Shown here piece after piece: positions 58,540 to 64,000 of a stretch of DNA of 64,000 nucleotides. The notes under the pieces were generated by a model. The model was not told where the DNA came from. It worked only from the letters and a program-made list of their open reading frames with translations, and searched no databases. Source of the DNA: Sanghuangporus weigelae. Lineage: Eukaryota > Basidiomycota > Agaricomycetes > Hymenochaetales > Hymenochaetaceae. Positions within the stretch are counted from its first letter, which is position 1; each line of letters starts with the position of its first letter. Position numbers and translations under genes: made by a program. The stretch covers positions 868,001 through 932,000 of the forward strand of contig CP137324.1 in assembly GCA_033182465.1 (NCBI GenBank), read 5' to 3'.

Positions 58540-59937
58540 CTATGGGTTTGCAAGCTTCTGCTGAGCACTCAAGATCACAAGCGCATACTGCTCAAACTGA
58601 TCCTTCGACATGAAGAGCAGAGCCTGCGAAAGTACTGCTTTGATGATCTGTGCACTCATTCCCTTTGAACGGAACATATCAAACAAAGCTCCCAGAAGCA
58701 GATCTTATCAATGCTTACCTGATACCAGCCGACCAGCCCGCGTTCCTTGAGGATGCGGGTCAACAACGCGACGGCACCATCCTTCTTGGCTTTGCCTTTG
58801 GAGGAGGCGTGAGCTGTAGTCGGAAGTTCATCATCCGCGTTTTGAGTTCCAGCTTGGATTTTGACTTTGGCCATGATATACGGATACGTCACCTTCACAA
58901 ATTGAGTAAGGTGCGAAACATAACGCATTGAAAGGGACAAGGAAAACATACCACAGTCGCAAGCGTTTTACTCAAAGCACCGACGAAGAAACTCTGCCAT
59001 GGAGTTAACCGTGCCTGACCACCTGTTTTCTCTTTCGCCAGGAGGAGTAAACTTTTTACCCGCTCGAATACACCATAGGTGATCGCCGGATTAACAGTCA
59101 ATACCAAAGAAGGCTTAAGTCCGAGCCATAAGCCAGTCACCCCGTCTGTCCGGATAATCTCCTTTCCGACAGTTAGGAATGAATTGTCAAGCGTTGCATC
59201 AGAAGGTGCGGAAACGGAAGATCCTGGATCTGCTACAGCACTATATGAGGGCTTTGAGGGCGACACCTCCGACGGTGACGAGGGCGCAGGCCCCTTGTCT
59301 GAGTGCCGAATACCACCAATTTGCTGTCGTGTTGCGATAACGGAAACAGGGATGGTGAAAATCTGGGCGAGAGCACCTGCAAAAGCTCCCAGAAGAAGCT
59401 CCATAGCTGTCGAAATCGTCGGAGGTCTTGAGCCCTTTGGCGAACGACTTGTTAACCTTTTGAGATAAGATCCCCTGACGAGGGAGTAGAAAAGGAAATA
59501 TGCGTATTCTGCGTGTGTGAATGAGCACACATCCAGACGGTGCGTAGCAAAGCAAAGAACTTACGCGTTGAGAACGTATTCAGCATACTCGCGCCGAATC
59601 CATTGTAGAAGCCCGATACACCCTCTTCACGCAGAATTCGGATGAGAAGAGACACGATAGATGCATCACGTTTCTTGCCCTTCGTAGATGTTGATGAGTC
59701 CGCTTGAATGCGTGTCTTGACCCTGTTATCTCGTCAGATCATCTATGAAGACCACAGTATAGACGACGCAAGCTACGCACGTATCAAGAGGATAAACAAC
59801 ACTGCCGAAGGAGAGTGTTAATCAAGACACATGAGCGGATACTAAGAAACATACGCGTTACTGAAGACAGCACCCAAAGCTCCTGCCAGAGCGTGACCGA
59901 ACGGCGTCAACTGCTGTTGTTGCTTTGGCGCGCTCAT
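58540..59937 (-). CDS. ANT1: Peroxisomal adenine nucleotide carrier (PMP47/ANT1-type mitochondrial carrier family)
   Basis: A multi-exon minus-strand gene from MSAPKQQQQLTPFGHALAGALGAVFSNA to AQQKLANP. Three carrier repeats are marked by FPLDTVKTRIQ (first signature), IPVSVIATRQQ and YPYIMAKVKIQ. The YPYIMAK form of the third signature is typical of PMP47/SLC25A17-like proteins. Other supporting blocks are FYNGFGASMLNTFSTQ-FAYFLFYSLVRG, DGVTGLWLGLKPSLVLTVNPAITY and GWYQ-GMSAQIIKAVLSQALLFMSKDQ. Family members exchange ATP/AMP or CoA-type cofactors across the peroxisomal membrane and support fatty-acid activation and beta-oxidation. A Ser/Pro-rich insertion lies between the first and second halves (about 59200-59310). 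It is head-to-head with the methyltransferase gene (221 bp apart). The frame is complete. Confidence 0.88.
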
Positions 59938-60158
59938 CCTCGACGATGGTGGTCGAATACAAGAGGGTTGTCTTGGATACTATGGAGTACGATGGTCGGG
60001 CAAGTTGTTGCCCGAATCCATGTGATAGTAGAGCCTTGGTCAACCATTGAACCGAACCAAGAGTCGTGATTCGCGTCCGTCATTTCTAATTTATTTTTAT
60101 TTGTTCCATTTTCATTTCTTGACTTCAAGCCATCACTACTCAAATTTCTGGTTCTCTA
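59938..60158. promoter_or_regulatory. Divergent promoter region of carrier and methyltransferase
   Basis: A 221-bp region between divergent start codons. An AT-rich tract (TAATTTATTTTTATTTG, about 60088-60104) is the only candidate core element seen. Confidence 0.4.
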
Positions 60159-61274
60159 ATGCCTGACCAGATATCTCATCCAAACTTTCCTCACGGCCTT
60201 GACATCAGACCCCTTGTTCTGGATAACGATGAGAATGGATGCTTCAATGCAGAAGCCCAGAAAAGGGCCATACAGCGCTTTGGTATTGCTGGAAGGATTT
60301 GGTGATTGCTCTCCCATCACGTTGCCGGTATGTCCACCAAGCTCACACGGGCACTTGAATATACTAGGGAAGCTGCTGAGCTTATGATTCGCTATTTTCA
60401 AATGTCTGAATCATCCGATTGGCAGCTTGACCCCCCGTGCTCAATAATTCGCAGGAAGGATGAAGACGATGTGACCATAATCGAACTTGGTTCCGGGACG
60501 GGCTATGTCGGCCTCAGTTTAGCGGAACAACTCTCGCGGCTAGGAAAGAGATCCGATCTAATCATCCTGACCGATCTTCCTGATGTGTGCGTCCTACTTG
60601 AAGAAACAATGCATCATGAAAAACATAGATGGATGACTTCACATCCCATGTGCACGGATTTTCTTCCCGTGAAGATACTTCCACTCCCTTGGGGAGATGT
60701 TAAAGGGGTTGACCAGCTACCGAATCTTCTTGGTGGCGAATGGAACGCTATGAGTAAACCAAGACCTTTGACTCATATTATTTGTAGCGACCTTGTGAGT
60801 TCCTCGTTTTCGCTGTTGTAGTAAAGTTAACTGGCTTAGGTTTACTTTCCTCATTTACTTGCACCCTTGCTCAGGACGCTGCTACAGCTTACATCTCCGC
60901 CTTTCTCTGACTCTGAACATTCACCAGAGGTCGTAATTTCCTACAAGATTCGGAGTCTTTCAAAAGAGACAGCCTTCTGGTCTGCTTTCGGTCTATGGTT
61001 CACATTCTCTCCCGTATCTGTCCGCTGTGGGCCCTCTCGCACGTCCCAGGAGAGATTTGAGTGTACAGCGCTAGAACCGCACGAGGTACAAGGCTGGCAT
61101 GTCTTTGGATCTGAAGGTTTCCTTTTCGTCGGAGTTAGACGCCCGCAGTCATTTGAATGGAACGTTCCGGGAAGCGACAACGATCTTCTGGCAGGAATCG
61201 GTGCGCAAAGCTCAGATGTGCCCAAAAACGACGATACATTCGAGACTCTATTGATAATGCAAATGGAAGTTTGA
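60159..61274 (+). CDS. Methyltransferase family 16 (METTL21-type protein-lysine methyltransferase)
   Basis: Three exons. Exon 1 (60159-60301) gives MPDQISHPNF ... QRFGIAGRI and two bases of Trp; the intron 60302-60367 ends in ACTAG; exon 2 resumes GEAAELM-type sequence so that the junction reads GIAGRIW-EAAELMIRYF, the family's IAGxxWEAA motif. The SAM-binding motif I is IIELGSGTGYVGL. ILTDLPDVCVLLEETM follows, and the second junction gives HIICSDL-VYFPHLLAPLL, equivalent to the family's (D/N)xxY active-site region. Family members trimethylate lysines on chaperones or elongation factors; the substrate here is unknown. An upstream frame in the same region is a shadow. The frame is complete and about 320 residues. 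Confidence 0.82.
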
Positions 61275-61600
61275 ATGGGATAGTGTGACCTCGGAGCAGA
61301 ACTGGTAACTGTGATAAACTCCAATAATTTATTTCGCAACTAATTCATATCCAATCTAGTAACAAATCCCATACATTCGTAACAAGGAATAACATTACAA
61401 CAGCTTCGTGATCGAGTCAATCAAAATGGAGGTGCCATTCGCCAAGGAATCCGAATCGAATCAGATCGGAAGACACACAGACGACGATAAGGACAACAAG
61501 CCCGTTTTCTCATCATCAAGCAACGCGCAACATGCAACATTTTCACGAGTCATCTAATGGCATTTCATCAATCTCACACTATTGTCATGAACCAAATTGG
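61275..61600. other. Convergent 3' flanks, no gene seen
   Basis: A 326-bp region between the methyltransferase stop and the stop of the minus-strand repeat-peptide gene. Nothing recognised. Confidence 0.5.
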
Positions 61601-62351
61601 CTACAAGATCTTACCATCACGAATACGGAAGGTTTCGCCTAGCGGTGCCCCCGCACTTCCCTGTCTATCTCGAGGACGAAACGTTTCACCCAATGGAGCG
61701 CCAGCACTTCCCTGTCTGTCTCTGGGACGAAACGTCTCGCCCAGAGGAGCACCTGCGCTACCTTGTCTGTCTCTGGATCGAAAAGTTTCGCCTAACGGTG
61801 CTCCAGCGTCTCCTTGCCTATCTCGCGGGCGGAGGCGGAAAGTTTCACCCAACGGTGCGCCAGCGTTACCTTGTCTGTCCCTAGGCCGGAAACTTTCACC
61901 TAAGGGTGCGCCGTCAACACCTGGAAGAGTATTCTAAATGCTGCCAAAATGCAACAGGAGTGAAGAACACACCGTCCCGACCTCGAAATGTTTCTGCGAG
62001 AGGAGCCCCGGCTGAACCTGGAATTTCGGGTTTTTATTTCTACGTTCAAATGAATTTACTTAACCTTACCCTGTCTTGAACGACGGAAAGTTTCGCCTAG
62101 TGGAGCTCCGTCGACGCCTGCGGGTCATTTCAAGGACTCTGAATAGATGGCAATCAATGTGGACTTACCATCTCTCACTTTGAACGTCTCTCCGAGCGGT
62201 GCTCCGTCAACCACTGTCGATAGATTTAGTCCTCGCAGGGAGATGTAACACCGTTGAGGCACTTACCACTATGTCCCGGCTTCTCAATAGGCTTAGGAAC
62301 AGCAAGGATGGACGAGAAGCAAGCGAAGAACACGAGATGAAGGACAAGCAT
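61601..62351 (-). CDS. Secreted multi-repeat peptide precursor (nine GAPLGETF units)
   Basis: Five exons: 62351-62267, 62213-62169, 62117-62070, 62017-61973 and 61920-61601, with introns of 53, 51, 52 and 52 nt. Exons total 543 nt, so 180 residues with no break. Exon 1 encodes a signal peptide (MLVLHLVFFACFSSILA) and a short spacer VPKPIEKPGHS. After that the whole protein is nine repeats of the plan [V/A][D/G]-GAPLGETF-[R/K]-x-RD, most ending RDRQG. Repeats 1-3 each fill one small exon, and repeats 4-9 are tandem in the last exon. Every exon border is phase 1 inside a Gly codon. The protein is Cys-free. The layout (signal peptide plus identical small units divided by basic residues) resembles fungal repeat precursors cut in the secretory route, such as dikaritin-type RiPP precursors and Kex2-processed repeat proteins. 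Almost no dibasic site is present, and no tailoring enzyme is visible nearby, so function is open: peptide precursor, cell-wall or surface protein, or effector. Confidence 0.85.
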
Positions 62352-62404
62352 ATTGATGGAATGGTGTGGGGAGATTTAGGAGACTACTCTCAAGCAACGT
62401 CTTC

Positions 62405-62412
62405 TATTTATC
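62405..62412 (-). promoter_or_regulatory. TATA-like box of the repeat-peptide gene
   Basis: ATAAATAG on the minus strand, about 54 bp before the ATG at 62351. A CCAAT motif lies about 15-20 bp further upstream. The spacing fits a short leader and a regulated, strongly expressed gene. Confidence 0.5.
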
Positions 62413-63950
62413 CTCTGAGGACTTATTGGTGATTCTTCGACTTCTTTTCCACGGTGCTTCATGGTCCTTTACATCCGGCCTTCATGCGAACTCTCATGAC
62501 ACCGCCTCAGCATTCAGATTTAGCTTACACGCAGAAGGAGTGCATGATGTCGTGGGACGTACGATGGGTATTACCAAATGCATTGAACAATTCGAAGCTC
62601 ACCAGCGGAAGTAAAGACGCGGACCCAGGAGAAGAAGCATGGCGGACTTCACAACAATTAAAACTCTCCGAGCCAGTCACGTAACAACAGCTTCCTGTTC
62701 CGCCGTGCCGACGAAGACAATCTCCGATGTATGCTAGATGCTCGCTGTATAGCTTACCGGTCAGGGTGACAGCCGCTGAGTGTACCTCGCTATCGTCGGA
62801 ACTCGGTTGTTTACTTGTGCAGTGCATGAGAACGGCTGTACATCCATGTCTTTCTGACTTGGGCATCCGATGTCTACGCATTTCCCATCCTAGTCGGACT
62901 GATTATACTTACTCTTGAAGAATACTTCTCTGGAACTGCGATCCCTTAGTGTCCTCGTGGATCTTCGGTTCTTTTCCAGCCGTGTACTTTATCGGGGTTA
63001 CTGAGGAGTTTGCCGGCCTGTGAGTACGCAATAATAGCCTTCTTTCTCTCCGCGTTGAGAGTCGTCACTAGATGAGCGAGCTCTGATATTGAGCTCTACT
63101 TAATGCTTTTTCAGTATCAGTCGAGAGCACGCTAGTCCTCGGAGCTTTTCGCTGTTAATGCGCGCAAGATATAGAGTTATGCACACAAAACACCGAGTAG
63201 AGGTATATCACCCTGGCTGCTAGAAGCGCTCCGCATGAATAAAAGTTCCCCTTCTACAAAGGGGTAGTTTCCCATATAGCATTAGTGCTCTTCGCCCGGA
63301 TAATGGGGTACTCATCATTTCAAGCAAACCATCCAATTCAAATCGTTGATGCGTAATGAAGTGGGTACATACAACTTTGAATTCTATTCTTAGCTCTAGC
63401 TCCCATACGAAGTTGACGTAGCATCAACAGAATGACTTATTGTGCCCGACCAGAAGAGTGGGAGACAGCGATGGCTGTGGGCTCTGAAATTTCCTCGGGC
63501 CAGTTGCGATCTTCATGGATGGATATCTGTCCTCAGCAAGCTAGGATACGGCCCGAAGAAGCTCGCGGCGCGGATAGTCATGTTCCCATGGTCGGTCACG
63601 GTAAGTCTAGTTCCAGTGATCTGCCATTATAGCTCCGATTCAATTAAGATTTTTGGCGGCCAATAGTAGATTCGTGATGGAAAGTTAAAAACCATCACTA
63701 AGCCATCTCTTTATTCATTTACTTCGATCGAATGTCTAGACTTACGATCCATCTGACGGACTCGGTCGGACCATCGTATCGTCAAGACATGACTGGACTG
63801 CGGTACGGATCCAGATGACGATGATAACAGTTTTACGTCTTTACTCATCTTTATAAATCGTTAACGCAGATACAGAGTCACCACTATCTCTTTCAACTCT
63901 TTCACCCTCGCAAACAGGTGGCTGCTTGCATCAAAAGCTGTTGAAAAGCA
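62413..63950. other. 1.5-kb region, no gene assigned
   Basis: A minus-strand frame of about 118 codons (62525-62881) and shorter plus-strand frames at 63432-63666 have no recognised domain or splice context. TTATAAAT at 63851-63858 is a probable TATA box for the gene starting at 63951. Confidence 0.4.
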
Positions 63951-64000
63951 ATGTCCACATCTACCACTCAAAACGCACCTACCGTCGCTATCGATCGCTC
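63951..64000 (+). CDS. Start of a gene that leaves the window (partial)
   Basis: ATG 63951 opens MSTSTTQNAPTVAIDRS and is still open at the window end. It is supported by TTATAAAT about 95 bp upstream followed by a CT-rich leader (CTATCTCTTTCAACTCTTTC). There is too little sequence to name a product. Confidence 0.4.
   Translation, partial: MSTSTTQNAPTVAIDR

Noticed and set aside
61620-61910. Regularly spaced repeats that could suggest a CRISPR array
   Set aside because: The units are coding, drift in length (51-57 nt), have no unique spacers and lie in a fungal genome.
61557-61937. Plus-strand frame with repeated PNGAPALPCLS-like units
   Set aside because: It is the antisense shadow of the minus-strand repeat-peptide gene, which has a signal peptide and clean introns.

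Overview
The window looks like nuclear DNA of a mushroom-forming basidiomycete (Agaricomycetes). Genes lie close together on both strands and are cut by many short GT-AG introns, mostly 48-66 nt. The gene set is fungal: a SPX-VTC polyphosphate polymerase, Rag GTPase, MYND-finger protein, microsomal P450s, a divergent G-alpha and a tail-anchored peroxin-like protein. This placement is inferred from gene content and intron style; no phylogeny could be run.

Layout. 0-9.3 kb: a decayed Tc1/mariner DD34E transposon, a divergent pair of lineage-specific genes (an AT-hook protein on the minus strand and a coiled-coil protein ending in about 43 Gly-Lys repeats on the plus strand), and a 5'-truncated adenylate-forming enzyme ending in AKL. 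9.7-24.6 kb: a rearranged accessory island with two inverted P450 genes and at least four copies or fragments of an unclassified dispersed repeat. Two of these copies form an inverted pair whose core of about 0.93 kb looks identical and which brackets the second P450. 25-31.3 kb: a PEX26-like gene with a freshly duplicated 3' end, a 2-kb gene-poor stretch and an F-box/LRR-like gene. 31.8-48.6 kb: VTC4, an uncertain reading frame, a divergent pair of a Gfo/Idh/MocA dehydrogenase and an allantoate-permease-type MFS transporter, a Gtr2/RagC GTPase, a MYND-finger protein and an arrestin-like protein. 49.4-49.9 kb: a 469-bp MITE with TA flanks. 50.6-61.3 kb: an atypical G-alpha, a PPIL3-type cyclophilin, capping protein beta, a peroxisomal adenine-nucleotide carrier and a METTL21-type methyltransferase. 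61.6-62.4 kb: a small secreted protein built from nine copies of a GAPLGETF peptide. A further gene starts at 63951 and leaves the window.

How genes may connect. VTC4 (phosphate sensing and polyphosphate), Gtr2 (TORC1 amino-acid sensing), G-alpha and the arrestin-like protein are ordinary signalling genes and do not form a cluster. The dehydrogenase and transporter share a 414-bp promoter region and may be a small catabolic module. PEX26-like, the ANT1/PMP47 carrier and the AKL-ending ligase all point to peroxisomes but are scattered.

The strongest candidates for something undescribed are the repeat-peptide precursor at 61601-62351, where four introns separate single repeats before a six-repeat terminal exon; the G-alpha whose catalytic switch-II glutamine is alanine; and the inverted P450 pair in which one copy has lost the I-helix acid. 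A 9-nt microexon in VTC4 is also worth attention.
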